Source of the DNA: Metamycoplasma neophronis
Lineage (GTDB): Bacteria > Bacillota_I > Bacilli_A > Mycoplasmatales > Metamycoplasmataceae
Assembly (NCBI RefSeq): GCF_006491995.1
Contig: NZ_VHHP01000001.1
Coordinates: forward strand, 83,069-147,068
Reading direction: 5' to 3'
DNA: 64,000 bases
Under the pieces are notes generated by a model. It saw only the letters and a list, made by a program, of their open reading frames with translations, did not search any database and was not told where the DNA came from. This document shows positions 1 to 9,953 of the stretch, one piece after another (positions within the stretch are counted from its first letter, which is position 1; every line of letters begins with the position of its first letter). Made by a program: the position numbers and the translations under genes.

Positions 1-872
1 GCATAATAGAGTGGATCTGATGGTTTCTTTGGTTTAGCGCCGAGTGAAGTTCGATAATCTTTAATATGCTGAGCATAATTTTCAGGATAGCCTAATTTAT
101 ATTCTTTTTGGTCATAAATATTCATATGATTTTCTTTTAGATTAGTATCGGCCGCCATTAAAATATCAGTATTTGGATATAGTTTTTTTAATTCTTTAAA
201 CACTAAATCAATAGATTTATTTTCAAGAACTTCTTGGCTGCCCTGACTACCTATGGAATCTTTTTCATTGTTTTTAGTATTTACTCCAGGGGCATCAAAA
301 TGCCCAAATCCCGTTACAAAAGTATAAGGTTTAGCTAAATATGTAAACTTGGCAAAATATAAAGGACGCGTATAAATATTATTTGGATTTATGACATTAG
401 TTGAATCCAATCTCAATATATCATTTTTATATAAAATAGCAACGCTCTCCTTACTATTTGGATATTTTTGATTAAAAGCATCCGACAATGTATAAGATCA
501 TTTATTACTTCCGCCGTCATTAAGTTTCTTAATTAATTTATTAATTATCGTAATATCATTAAAACCAATTTCCTCTAAACCAATAACATCAGCATTAGTT
601 AATTTAATTGTTTTAACAATATTAACAAATTTATTGCTTTCGGCAGGTGTACTTTTCCCGAAGTTAAAAACGTTTCATGACATTAATTTAATATCGCTAT
701 TTTTATCAATACTTTTATTAACGATAATCGGAGCTCCTGATTTATCGCTTTTTATTTTATTAACTAAGTAATATGCCCCGTATGCAATTGCTCCAACGGC
801 TGCCATTCCAGCAATACTTAACACCGCTTTCAAACCGCCTTTTGATTTTTTGGTTGTTTTTTTATTTGCCAT
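1..872 (-). CDS. mnuA: MnuA-type membrane nuclease (endonuclease/exonuclease/phosphatase fold), 3' part outside window
   Basis: The protein starts with a Lys-rich stretch and one membrane segment (about residues 16-40), then an endonuclease/exonuclease/phosphatase domain facing outside. Visible motifs are DVIGLEEIGFND near residue 95 (metal-binding Glu), HFDAPG near residue 190 (catalytic His) and AADTN near residue 237. In mycoplasmas, surface nucleases of this family degrade host nucleic acids to supply nucleotides; that role is taken from the family. The ATG at 870-872 has GGAGGC just upstream. TGA codons read as Trp (for example 675-677) keep the frame open to the window edge, so the C-terminus is not seen. 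The family is clear; orthology to MnuA itself is likely. Confidence 0.85.
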
Positions 873-894
873 ATTGCCTCCTAATTGATAAAAA

Positions 895-900
895 ATTATA
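895..900 (-). promoter_or_regulatory. -10 box for the MnuA-type nuclease gene
   Basis: A perfect TATAAT lies on the minus strand 22 bases upstream of the nuclease start codon, just beyond the rsmA terminator. No good -35 is visible, which is common in mycoplasmas. Confidence 0.5.
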
Positions 901-916
901 CAAAATTTTAGATATA

Positions 917-940
917 AAATAGGCGAAAACACGCCTATTT
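917..940 (-). terminator. Hairpin after rsmA
   Basis: A 9 bp perfect stem (917-925 with 932-940) and six-base loop overlap the rsmA stop codon. The following minus-strand run is only moderately T-rich, so termination may be partial. Confidence 0.55.
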
Positions 941-1711
941 CAAAGCTTTAAAAAGCTCAATAAACACTTCTTTTTCAAGTGCTTCAGCTCTAATATTATT
1001 TGGTATATTTAAAGTTTCAAAAGCTTGCAAAATTTGTTCTTTTGAATACTTTGTAATTAGATTATTATAAAGAGTTTTTCTTTTAAATTGAAAGCATCTT
1101 AAAATAAAATCTAATACTTGTTTTTTGTTTGCTTCAAGTCAATTATTTGCCTTAATAAAATCAATTCTAACAACCATAGAATCAACTTTTGGAGCAGGAT
1201 TAAACTCACGCGCTTTAGCTTCAACCACTTTGCTAATATTAGCAAATATATTCATTGAAACAGTTAATTTGCCATATTCTTTTGTGTTCGGTTTAGCCAA
1301 TAAACGCAGACAAACTTCTTTTTGCATCATAAGTGTTGCACGTTTAATTTTATTTGAATATTTTAGTAAATTAAACAATATATCAGAAGTGATATTGTAG
1401 GGTATATTACCAACTACAACAATTTCGTTGTCATTAAAATTTTCAAAGTTTTCTAATAGAAAATCTTTATTAATAAAATGAATATTTTGTGGATGGTTTT
1501 CTAATATAAAGCGGTCATATAATTCTTTGTCCAATTCATAGGCATAAAGTTCTTTAACATGTGGAATCATTAAGTATGTTAATGCACCTAATCCGGGCCC
1601 AATCTCTAAAGTAACTTCATTGTGAATTTCGGCACCTTCAATAATTTTCTTTTGAATTCCTTTATTAATTAAAAAGTTTTGTCCAAAAGATTTTTTTGCT
1701 TTATATTCCAT
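935..1711 (-). CDS. rsmA: 16S rRNA (adenine1518-N6/adenine1519-N6)-dimethyltransferase
   Basis: RsmA (KsgA) dimethylates two adjacent adenines in the 3' terminal hairpin of 16S rRNA late in 30S assembly. The 258-residue protein shows KKSFGQNFLI at the N-terminus, the SAM-binding EIGPGLGAL near residue 40, the adenine-binding NIPYNITS near residue 102 and FNPAPKVDS near residue 180. One TGA (1139-1141) is read as Trp. The ATG at 1711 is chosen over an in-frame TTG 12 bases upstream because GGAG sits five bases before it. It begins one base after the tatD stop, so the two are translationally coupled in mtnN-tatD-rsmA. Confidence 0.96.
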
Positions 1712-1712
1712 T

Positions 1713-2474
1713 TTAAACTCCAAAGACCTTTTTGATATTTGCTCTTATTTGTTGATTAAAGGTCTCATAATCAACGCCTTTAAGGTCGGCAATGAAATTA
1801 TATGTATACATTACATAAGGCGAAATATTAGGCTTTCCACGCATTGGAGTAGGAGCTAAATAAGGTGTGTCCGTCTCACAAAACATGCGTTCTAAAGGAA
1901 TTTCTTTCACTGCTTCTTGTAAGCTCTTAGCATTTTTAAAAGTAACAACGCCGCTTATTGAAAAATAAACGTTTGGCAAGGCTAAACATTTTTTTACATA
2001 GTCTTTGTCGCCACTAAATGAATGGAACACAATTTTTAAATCACGAAATTCTTCTCTTGAAATAATTTCATAAGCATCTTCAAGTGCATCGCGAATGTGT
2101 AGCATTGCCACAATCCCATGGCGTTTAGCAACATTCATTTGCGCAATCATTCCTTCTTTTTGTACTTCGGCACTCGGAGAATCATCATAATGATAATCAA
2201 GTCCAATTTCACCAATACCAATAACACTATTATCAATAATCGTTTCAAGAAAATCACCATCTGCTTTACCAACGGTTAAGGTTGGGTGTATACCAATAAT
2301 TGGATGCATAAATGGTGCTTGTTTACATAAATCTAATAACTCAATGCTATCTTCTCGCGAAGTGCCAACAATGAACATTTTTTCCATATTGTCTGCATAT
2401 CATTCATTAACAACTTGTAAAGGGTTTTCATAATATTCTTTAAATGGGTGAGTGTGAATGTCAATATATTTCAT
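1713..2474 (-). CDS. tatD: TatD family metal-dependent hydrolase (DNase)
   Basis: A TIM-barrel metallohydrolase of 253 residues, the usual TatD length. Metal-ligand motifs are visible in order: HTHPF at residues 6-10, EIGLDYHYDD, a central HIRDA, VFHSFSGD and CETDTPYL. Family members have 3'-5' DNase activity, but the role in mycoplasmas is not settled. The ATG at 2474 restores the N-terminal HxH and has GGAAG upstream; a TGA near the N-terminus is Trp. It lies ten bases after mtnN, whose stop codon touches its ribosome binding site. Confidence 0.94.
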
Positions 2475-2483
2475 ATCTACTTC

Positions 2484-3143
2484 CTAAATTATTTTTATTA
2501 ATACTTCTTTAATTTTGTTTTCTCAGATTTTTTTAGATTCAATATATTCTAAATTATTTGTATTGCTTAATGAATCAGAAACAATTTTTATTGAATTGAA
2601 TGGAATGTTAAAGTTATTTGCAACTTGATTATAAGCCGCGCATTCCATATCAACAACTTTGGTAAGAGGAAAATTTTGTTTAATTAATTCACCTGTGTCT
2701 TGGGTAGCGAACTGATCGCCGGTTGCACAATTACCTCTTTCATAATCCAATGCCTCAGCAAATTTTCAATCGCAGTTAAAAAATGTATCTAAATTTGGCA
2801 ACTTGCCTAAAGTATAGTTTGGCAGCGCTGTTAAATCTACATCATAATAATGGCTTTGACTTACTACAATTACATTGCCTACAGATAGCGATTCAATTGC
2901 TGCAGCTGGGCCACAGTTAATAATGCTTTCGATATTAAATTTACTTAAGCAGTATGTTAAAAATTGTGAAGCATTAGTTTTGCCAACACCACTATAGCCT
3001 AGATAAAATTTTTTAGATTGGTTTTTAACTACCAATAAGCCTTGATAATCATTCAGAAATGGTAACTTAATTTGTTCAATTATTTCCAGAGATTTTAAAA
3101 ATTCTTGGGCTTCTTCTTTTTCAGCGAATACGATAAGTTTCAT
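2484..3143 (-). CDS. mtnN: 5'-methylthioadenosine/S-adenosylhomocysteine nucleosidase
   Basis: The enzyme removes adenine from methylthioadenosine and S-adenosylhomocysteine, the waste products of SAM use. That fits its place at the head of an operon with the SAM-dependent RsmA. The 219-residue protein has the family's GVGKTNA loop near residue 50 and the nucleoside-binding VVDMECAAY near residue 170, with two internal TGA Trp codons. Start ATG at 3143 is preceded by AAGGGG. It is first in the operon, with a TATAAT on the minus strand at 3174-3179. Confidence 0.92.
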
Positions 3144-3173
3144 AGTTTTCCCCTTCTTTTATTAATAATAATT

Positions 3174-3179
3174 ATTATA
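3174..3179 (-). promoter_or_regulatory. -10 box for the mtnN-tatD-rsmA operon
   Basis: TATAAT on the minus strand 31 bases upstream of the mtnN start codon, in a short gap after a strong terminator. The -35 is not recognisable. Confidence 0.5.
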
Positions 3180-3212
3180 TTCTATTATTTAATCCATCCC
3201 TAAAATTAAAAT

Positions 3213-3243
3213 AAAAGCAGACGATGATAATATGTCTGCTTTT
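3213..3243 (-). terminator. Terminator after the hydrolase/membrane-protein pair
   Basis: A 10 bp perfect stem (3213-3222 with 3234-3243) is followed on the minus strand by a T-rich run. It separates the gene at 3246-3698 from mtnN. Confidence 0.8.
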
Positions 3244-3245
3244 GT

Positions 3246-3698
3246 TTATTCAGTTTCGATACTTTCTATATTTTCTTCGTCTTTTTTAATTTGTTCAGAA
3301 TTATCAATCTCTAAAATCCGTGCGATTTGCTCATTACTTTCAAACATAGCGGCTGCAACGGCATTAGTATTAAAACCCAAAATTAATTTAAGCTCTTTTA
3401 AGTACTTTTTGTTTTTAGTATGTTTATAAATATAAGGAAGAATAATTTTTCCATATGGTCTTAATAAGCTTAATAGTAACGAAAGTGAAGACGTGCCAAG
3501 AACCAGCGTTAGTTGCATAAAGACAAATCCTGGTCATATATTATTGGCCACAGTTCCATATAAAATTATTGATATAACAAAAAATGCAATTGCCAAATAA
3601 CCTAAAACTTGGGTTCAAATTTTTCCAATGTAATAAGATTTATAAATTTTTTTCAATTTCGAATGCTCTAAATGAGCAATTATAAATTTATAAGCCAT
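3246..3698 (-). CDS. Hypothetical membrane protein
   Basis: I do not recognise this 150-residue protein. It has a basic N-terminus, two hydrophobic segments (about residues 32-50 and 56-80) and a charged tail rich in Glu and Asp ending in SIETE. The start at 3698 has AGGA five bases upstream and overlaps the end of the alpha/beta hydrolase gene by 11 bases, so the two are co-translated. TGA codons near residues 28 and 52 are Trp. A membrane role is inferred from hydrophobicity alone. Confidence 0.75.
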
Positions 3699-4497
3699 AA
3701 ATGTCCTTACAAATATTGTCAATCAAAGTAATAGCTTCTTTAAATTGATCTTCAGTCATATCCTCTCAAATGAAGTGTCCCAGTCCATCTAATAATAGTA
3801 TTGGACGATTCAAATCAAAAGCTACTTGTTTAACTGATTCGGCACTGATTACTGGATCTGAATGGCCTTGCATTAATGAAAAGTTTAAATTATTTTCAAA
3901 TAAAGGCTTAATGACATTGTTTAAATATTTTTTATTTAGTATTTCACGAATTAGCATAGTGTATAACATGTTCTTTTTAAATACACTTTTAATACCTTGA
4001 AAATAATCTTTTGCAGTTAATAAATAAGGTGCTTGTTCGCCCTCTTCTAAATGGTGCTTAGCTTTTTTAATCTCATAAATTTTTTCTTCATATTTTTTAA
4101 TTCAGCTGGTTGATAATAAATAACTAAAGTAATTAAATGGTGATGTTAATAGACCATATTTCATAGTTTTATTTTCTAACAAGTTTAAAGCAGTAACAGC
4201 GCCCAAACTGTGTGATAAAACAAGAGCGTTATCATATTCAACGATTTTAGCAAATTCTGAAGCTATTTGAGCATAGTATTCTAATGTGATTTTTTCATGC
4301 GCAGTGCTTTTGCCACATCCCGGCAAATCTAAAGCCGCAATATCAAAATCACGATCATCTAATTCAATTAATCTATGAAATGTATGTAAATTAGCCCCAA
4401 AACCGTGAATACACAATACTTTATATTTACGGCCGGTATTTTCAACATAAGCATTAATTTCTTCATTTAAAACTTGATATTTCTTTTCTTCAATCAT
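3688..4497 (-). CDS. Alpha/beta hydrolase
   Basis: A 269-residue alpha/beta hydrolase-fold enzyme, probably cytoplasmic since no signal peptide is seen. It shows the oxyanion motif HGFGAN near residue 31, the nucleophile elbow LSHSLGA near residue 95 (Ser in place of the usual first Gly), a likely catalytic Asp in GHSDPVI and the catalytic His in GLGHF near the C-terminus. The substrate cannot be told; lipases, esterases and proline iminopeptidases share the fold. AGGAG precedes the ATG at 4497. It overlaps the following membrane-protein gene by 11 bases. Confidence 0.88.
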
Positions 4498-4603
4498 ATT
4501 AGCTCCTAAAACAATAAGTAATTAAATTATAAATTATAAGTATTAAATGTGGTTTATGAATACAACTTTATTATTTGAACATTTGAAAATAAAAAGTAAA
4601 TAA

Positions 4604-4623
4604 AACCACCCATATGGGCGGTT
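4604..4623 (-). terminator. Terminator of rpsB-tsf
   Basis: An 8 bp GC-rich stem (one G-U on the transcript) with a four-base loop is followed on the minus strand by TTATTT, directly after the tsf stop codon. Confidence 0.8.
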
Positions 4624-4636
4624 AATTATTAATAAA

Positions 4637-5518
4637 TTATTTTTGGTTCATTTGTTCAGCCACTTCAGCTGCAAAGTCCACAGACTTTTTTTCAATTCCT
4701 TCACCAACTTCAAAACGAGTTGCGTCAAGTAATTCTAATTTACTATCTTCTAAGAATTGAGCAACGGTCTTAGATTCTTCCATTACAAATGGTTGGTACA
4801 TTAGAATTCCTCTTTCGTTGAATTCTTTTCTTAACATACCAGCTTTCATTGAAACTTGGATTTTTTCTGGTTTTCCAGCTAATTTAGGATCATTGTTAAT
4901 TCTGTTGTAGATTTCTGTTAAATCTTCTTCACTTAAACCTGTTTCAAATAAGTGAGCAGGGTTTAAAGCAGCAATATGCATTGCAACGTGTCTTAAGTTT
5001 TCTTGGTTTGAACCTTTTGCTAATAGAATAACTGCAACTCTGTTGTTTGCGTGGGTGTAACCAGCAACAACTTCGTCTTCTTTAGCAACATATTTAACTG
5101 CTCTTCTTAAAGTGATTTTTTCTCCAATTTTAACAGTTAAGTTATTGCAGTGTTCTTCGATTGTTAAACCATCGATTTTAACGTTTGCTAAGTCTTCTGT
5201 ACTTGAGAAGTTTGCTTCAACTAATGATTCAGCAATTTTGTTAGCAAAGTCAACGAACATTTGGTTTTTAGCAACGAAGTCAGTTTCTGAGTTCAATTCA
5301 AATAAAACAGCAACGTTGTCTTTAACAAATGCTCTAACGATACCATCAGCAGCAATTCTTCCTGCTTTTTTAGCAGCTTTAACGATACCTTTTTCTTGTA
5401 ATCATTCGATTGCTTTTTCAATATCATTATTTGTTTCTTCTAAAGCATTTTTACAGTCTAGGAAACCTGAGTTTGTTCTTTCTCTTAATTCTTTAACTTT
5501 TTGTAGATCTACAGCCAT
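4637..5518 (-). CDS. tsf: Translation elongation factor EF-Ts
   Basis: EF-Ts is the nucleotide exchange factor that recycles EF-Tu-GDP to EF-Tu-GTP. The 293-residue protein has the N-terminal UBA-like module ([16 protein letters not shown]), the conserved NSETDFVA near residue 80 and the dimerisation core. One TGA, in the AIEWLQEKG stretch, is Trp. The start at 5518 follows AAGGAG and lies 18 bases after the rpsB stop, giving the classic rpsB-tsf operon that ends in a strong terminator. Confidence 0.97.
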
Positions 5519-5536
5519 AATTTGTTCTCCTTAATT

Positions 5537-6400
5537 TTATTGTTCTTCTTTGTGAGAAACTTCTCTTTCTCTTCTAACTGGTCTAGCAGCTCTTCTTTCA
5601 CCGTGTTCTGATCTTTGTTCTTCAGGTAGAAGAATTTGGTCATTTGGTTGGTAAGCAAATAATTGAGCTTCACCACGGGCAGCAGCGATAGCATCAGCTA
5701 AAATAGTGGTAATTAAAGTAATTGATTTAACTGAGTCATCGTTTGCTGGGATTACAAAGTCAACTAGATCTGGATCTGAGTTAGTATCTTGGATAGCAAA
5801 GATTTTTAATCCTTTTTTCTTAGCTTCTCTAATAGCGATTTCATCATCGATTGGTGATGCTGAAATCATAACTTGTGGCATAGCGGTTTTCCCTGCTAAT
5901 TTTCTAATACCACCTAGGTTTTTTTGCAACTTAGCAATTTTCTTGTCCATTACTAAGCCTTCTTTTTTGGTGTAACCTTTGTAACCATTTTTTTGTAATT
6001 CTTCTAATCTTTCTAATTCTCTTACACTTCTAAAAATTGTTTGTGAGTTTGTTAATGTTCCACCTAGTCAACGTTCTGAAACGTAAACTGAGTTTGTTCT
6101 TTCAGCAGCAGCTTCTATAGCTTTTTTAGCTTGTTTTTTAGTTCCTACTCAAATAAATGAGATTGGTTTTTGAGCCATTTTGTTTAATAGTTTGTAAGCG
6201 TATTCTAAAGTTTTTTGAGTCTTAGCAATGTCAATAATGTGAATACCCATTCTTTTTCCGTAAATGTATTGTTTCATTTTTGGGTTTCATTGGCTTGCTC
6301 TGTGACCAAAGTATGTTCCAGCTTCTAATAATTTTTCACGTGAAACGATAACTGGTTCATTTGAAGTTAGAACTTTTTGTTCTTGTACTTTATCTGACAT
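5537..6400 (-). CDS. rpsB: 30S ribosomal protein S2
   Basis: Ribosomal protein S2 binds late to the 30S head-body junction. The 287-residue sequence contains [17 protein letters not shown] near the N-terminus, [10 protein letters not shown] in the middle and [13 protein letters not shown] near residue 200, all typical of S2. It ends in an Arg/Glu-rich tail of about 30 residues, longer than in many bacteria. Start at 6400 with AAGGAAC upstream. The leader of about 150 bases contains a bulged hairpin that could serve S2 autoregulation. Confidence 0.97.
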
Positions 6401-6470
6401 ATTTATGTTCCTTTTCTATTTAAAATTTGTTATTCTTCCTATTGCTTCGAACAATTTGCATTAAATACTT

Positions 6471-6500
6471 AACACTCGCAATTGAATTCACAATAGTGTT
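6471..6500 (-). promoter_or_regulatory. Bulged hairpin in the rpsB leader
   Basis: In the untranslated leader, 6471-6476 pairs with 6495-6500 and, after a four-base bulge, 6481-6484 pairs with 6491-6494. This gives a 10 bp stem-bulge-loop about 70 bases before the start codon. S2 operons are often feedback-controlled by S2 binding its leader, so this is a candidate site. A possible -10 (TAAAAT, minus strand) is at 6559-6564. Confidence 0.35.
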
Positions 6501-6599
6501 TGATAAATTAAATGTAATGAAATTATTTCAATTTACCTGTACGTAAATGTACTGCATTATTTTATCACAAAAGCTTTAAATTATATTAATTTAAGAAAA

Positions 6600-6619
6600 A
6601 AATGGGAATTTACCCACTT
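6600..6619 (-). terminator. Terminator of the ABC/lipoprotein operon
   Basis: A 7 bp stem (6600-6606 with 6613-6619, one G-U on the transcript) is followed on the minus strand by a run of T, six bases after the last lipoprotein stop codon. Confidence 0.7.
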
Positions 6620-6625
6620 CTTTTC

Positions 6626-7459
6626 CTATAAAATGTCTGATAAGGTATAACGCAATAGCTTTCCACCGTATTTCTCTTGAAATAAAATTGCTTCGGTTCT
6701 ATTTTCTGGTTTGTCAACGAAACTTTGTGTTGCTTGTATATATTTTTGCAAACTAAAACTTTTTAAAGTTTCTTTGTCTTTGATTAAATCGGGATATGAA
6801 TATAAATATTGACTTAGGTTAACTGAAAAATTGCTTTCAGGATCACCATCAACAGTTAAGCGAATGATAAAACCTTCTTGAGTTAAGAAAAATACTCTAT
6901 ATTCTTTTCAGTCATCTGCATTTTCATATTCTTGTGTAACAAATTGAATAATGTTATTTGTTTTAGGACTATAAAATGAACCTAATTTAAGTGAATTTTC
7001 TTGCAATGTATTATTTGAATTTGCTGTGCTAGATTCAAATTTATCAAATTCTGGATAATAAGCAAAACTAAAATTTTCTAAGTTATATAAATATCAAAGT
7101 CAATTCTTAGACATTAATTCATTAATGTTTTGCGAAGCTTCTGATAAAAGCACTGGACGTGGCGAAAAGAAATTGCCATCAAAACCCAAAGAAAGCACTG
7201 TATTTGATGCATATAGTAATGACCATTTTAATTTGCCTTGATATTCATTCAGATTGATTTCTCTTTGGCTTTTTATATATTCTTCGATTTTATTTTGATC
7301 ATTTTTAAAAACTAATTTTAAAAGGGATTTTACATAGTTTCTCTGTAAAAATAAATTCCATTTTATTTCATCAGTTGAATTTTTTTCTTGACTACATGAA
7401 ATGGCACACAAAGGAGCAGCTACTAAAGGTACAAAGCCTAAACTTAATAACTTTTTCAT
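6626..7459 (-). CDS. Lipoprotein, first of three related lipoproteins (aromatic-motif type)
   Basis: A 277-residue lipoprotein with a signal peptide and lipobox ending AISC near residue 22. After a helical stretch it has an aromatic cluster, NWLWYLYNLENFSF, near residue 120. The neighbours have comparable clusters at a similar place (NWYLFLTNIKKF and DWYWYLKNIDKS), so I infer one paralogous family. Proteins of this kind are, from memory, annotated in other mycoplasmas as aromatic motif membrane proteins; function unknown. Its ATG shares a base with the preceding stop (TAATG), so it is translationally coupled. Last gene of the operon, followed by a terminator. Confidence 0.82.
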
Positions 7460-8307
7460 TATTTTTCTCCTTTGTATAAAAGTTGCATTACTGCCATTTG
7501 ACCATAGTTATATTTTTTAACTAAGTCATTTTCATAACGGTCAAAGCCTTCTTGAAAACCATGAATATAAGCACTATGCATCAAGTCCGAAATTAAATTA
7601 ATCGATAAACGTTTTACTTTCGAAAATGGAAAATAATATACATACGAACTCAAATCAACTTCAGGACTATCAGTTCTAATGTTTGTAATTCTAAATCTAA
7701 AAAAGGCGTTGTTTTTAGTTAAATACAAAATCGTAGTATTTGATAATTCGCCGGATTCATCTCCTTCTTTTAACGAATCAAAATAATCGTTTTTGAAAAC
7801 TAATGGTTCAGGTGCAGCTAGATTTGCAAGTTCTTTTTTAAACGCTTCTGAGTGTCTTCCTTCTTTGTCTTCTGGGAATGTAAATCAATTAATAAAATCT
7901 GCAGTAAATTTTTTTATGTTTGTTAAAAATAAATATCAATTTTGATTAATTAGGTTTTTGATTTGATTAGCAATTTGTGTTTTTAAATTTGCTTCTTTAG
8001 CAGCCAAATAATTATTAGATAAACTTTGATAATCTGCGAAAAACTTTTCTTTAGTTTGTGGATTATTTTGATCATTTAGAAATTCAACTTTTTTAGCATT
8101 ATTTTTGAATGCTTGATTAACAATATCATTAATTATTTTGCTGGTATTCTCACTTTCTGGGTTTTCGTAGTTTCTTACAATATCTTTATCTTTTGGAATG
8201 ATATTTTTAAAGTCATTAGTTTTAGAATAGTCGGCACAAGATATTGAAACAGCAGGTGCCGCTAAAAGAATTGGCATTGAGGAAATAAATAATATTTTTT
8301 TATTCAT
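7459..8307 (-). CDS. Lipoprotein, second of three related lipoproteins (aromatic-motif type)
   Basis: A 282-residue lipoprotein with lipobox SISC near residue 24, a charged helical region and the aromatic cluster NWYLFLTNIKKF near residue 124. Next come a Pro-containing segment and a beta-like region (TILYLTKNNAFFRF) comparable to the neighbour's VLYLVFDNNVVMKAF. A hydrophobic C-terminal signal is absent, so lipid anchoring should be the only membrane attachment. It overlaps the upstream lipoprotein by eight bases and shares its stop/start (TAATG) with the downstream one. Function unknown; the context suggests a partner of the ABC transporter at the head of the operon. Confidence 0.82.
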
Positions 8308-9274
8308 TTATTGACCTCCATGTAAATCTATATACTTTTTCATTTTTAGCAAATAATGCTTCGACGGTATTTTGAATTAATTGAGCATAAGCTTCAGTAT
8401 TGAATAGTTTGCTTAGTTGTTCATCATTATAAAATTTGTAACTCTCATTAACATCGTAATCATCGCCATCGACTGCTTTATTATAATCAATTGCCTTTTT
8501 AATTTCAAGCACTCTTTGGTTATAAAATTCATCTTCAATTGCTTTGAGTGCTTGCAATAATTCTGGGTTGTTGGTGATAGGTTTATCAATATACAATAAA
8601 TCCGGCATTAACACAAATTTTTGCGTGTTATCTTGTGTATACGAAAAGGCTTTCATTACTACATTGTTATCAAATACAAGATACAAAACCTTGTGATTTG
8701 AAAATTTATTGTATTGACGTGTTTCTGGTACTTGTTGTCAATCTAATTCAATTAGATTCTTAATGTTCGAATTTGTTTTTAAAATTAGGGATGGAAATTT
8801 TTGTTTGACACTATTTACTAATGCCTCAGTATCGTCATCATCACTATAACTGTCACCATAAGGATTAAATAAATAAGTCGATTTGTCAATGTTTTTTAAA
8901 TATCAATATCAGTCTTGCAGCAAAGTATCAACAATTATTTTTTTTGATTTTATTACAAGGTTAAGAAAATCTGATGCGTGGTTTTCAGCATTAATATAAT
9001 ATGGAGGAAAAAAATTCATTGCATATTTCAATTCATTATATTTTGCATCTAATGTATTATTTTGATTAGCAATATATTGATCAGACAAATTACTATCAGC
9101 TGATATATAAGTTGAAACTAACTTTTTAATGTATTGATTATTTTCAAAAGGGTCAGTTTTTTTGATTTCAATCTTTTTAACTTCAGATTTATTTTCTTCT
9201 TTTTGACATGCTACCATAGCAACAGGGACAATTGATGCAAAAATAAGCGGGCTAATTTTGAATAACTTTTTCAT
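8300..9274 (-). CDS. Lipoprotein, third of three related lipoproteins (aromatic-motif type)
   Basis: A 324-residue lipoprotein, start MKKLFKISPL, lipobox VAC near residue 22, with the aromatic cluster DWYWYLKNIDKS near residue 123 and an acidic SDDDDTE stretch just after it. The ATG at 9274 overlaps the end of the ABC ATPase gene by 23 bases, an unusually long overlap. An in-frame start further upstream would put residues ahead of the signal peptide, so it was rejected. GGAAAAG lies about ten bases upstream. It is the first of the three paralogues and links them to the transporter genes. Confidence 0.82.
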
Positions 9275-9953
9275 AATAGATCTTTTCCAAACTGCCATCT
9301 TTTTTTCCTGAGTAAATTACTTTACCCTTATTAATTAATGTAAAAGAATCTACATATTTATCAATTTCTGAAAGAACGTGTGAACTAATGAAAATTGTCT
9401 TACCGTTGTTTTTTAATTCATTTAGAATAGCAAATAATTCATAACGCGCTGTCGGGTCTAAATTGGCTGCAGGTTCGTCTAAAATAATTAGTTGTGGGTC
9501 ATGCAATAAAGCCTGAATTAATAAAACTTTTTTCTTTTGCCCCGATGAAAACGCATGCGGTTTTTCGTTTTTTAAATCTTCAATATTAAATTTCTTCAAA
9601 TAGAAATCTATTAAATCTTCGCATTTGCTCTTATCAATATTTGAAAGCAAGGCTAAAGATTTTAGATATTGGTGGACTGTTAGCTCTTCAGGGAAAATAG
9701 CAACTTCAGGCACATAGCCAATAATTGCTTTAGATTTAGGATCACGGCTATTAATACCATTAATTAATATCTCACCATCATATTGATAATATGAACCGAT
9801 AATAGATTTAATAGTTGTGGTTTTACCAGCCCCGTTTTCTCCAATAAAAGCGTGGAAATCTCCAGCATTAACATCAAATGTTGCGTTCTTTATTCCGTGG
9901 TTTGTTTTCTTATAAATCTTGCTTAAATTTTTAATTTCTAAAATCTTATTCAT
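9252..9953 (-). CDS. ABC transporter ATP-binding protein (ABC-2 type)
   Basis: A single 233-residue nucleotide-binding domain. Walker A is GENGAGKTT near residue 38, the Q-loop region IGYVPE follows, the signature is FSSGQKKK (a variant of LSGGQ) near residue 135, Walker B is LIILDEPAA and the switch His is in FISSHVLSEIDK. It should pair with the permease whose stop codon it overlaps (TAATG). ABC-2 ATPases of this form drive export of drugs, lipids or peptides; substrate unknown. Its C-terminal codons overlap the start of the lipoprotein gene at 9274. Confidence 0.92.
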   Translation of the reverse strand: MNKILEIKNLSKIYKKTNHGIKNATFDVNAGDFHAFIGENGAGKTTTIKSIIGSYYQYDGEILINGINSRDPKSKAIIGYVPEVAIFPEELTVHQYLKSLALLSNIDKSKCEDLIDFYLKKFNIEDLKNEKPHAFSSGQKKKVLLIQALLHDPQLIILDEPAANLDPTARYELFAILNELKNNGKTIFISSHVLSEIDKYVDSFTLINKGKVIYSGKKDGSLEKIYYEKVIQN

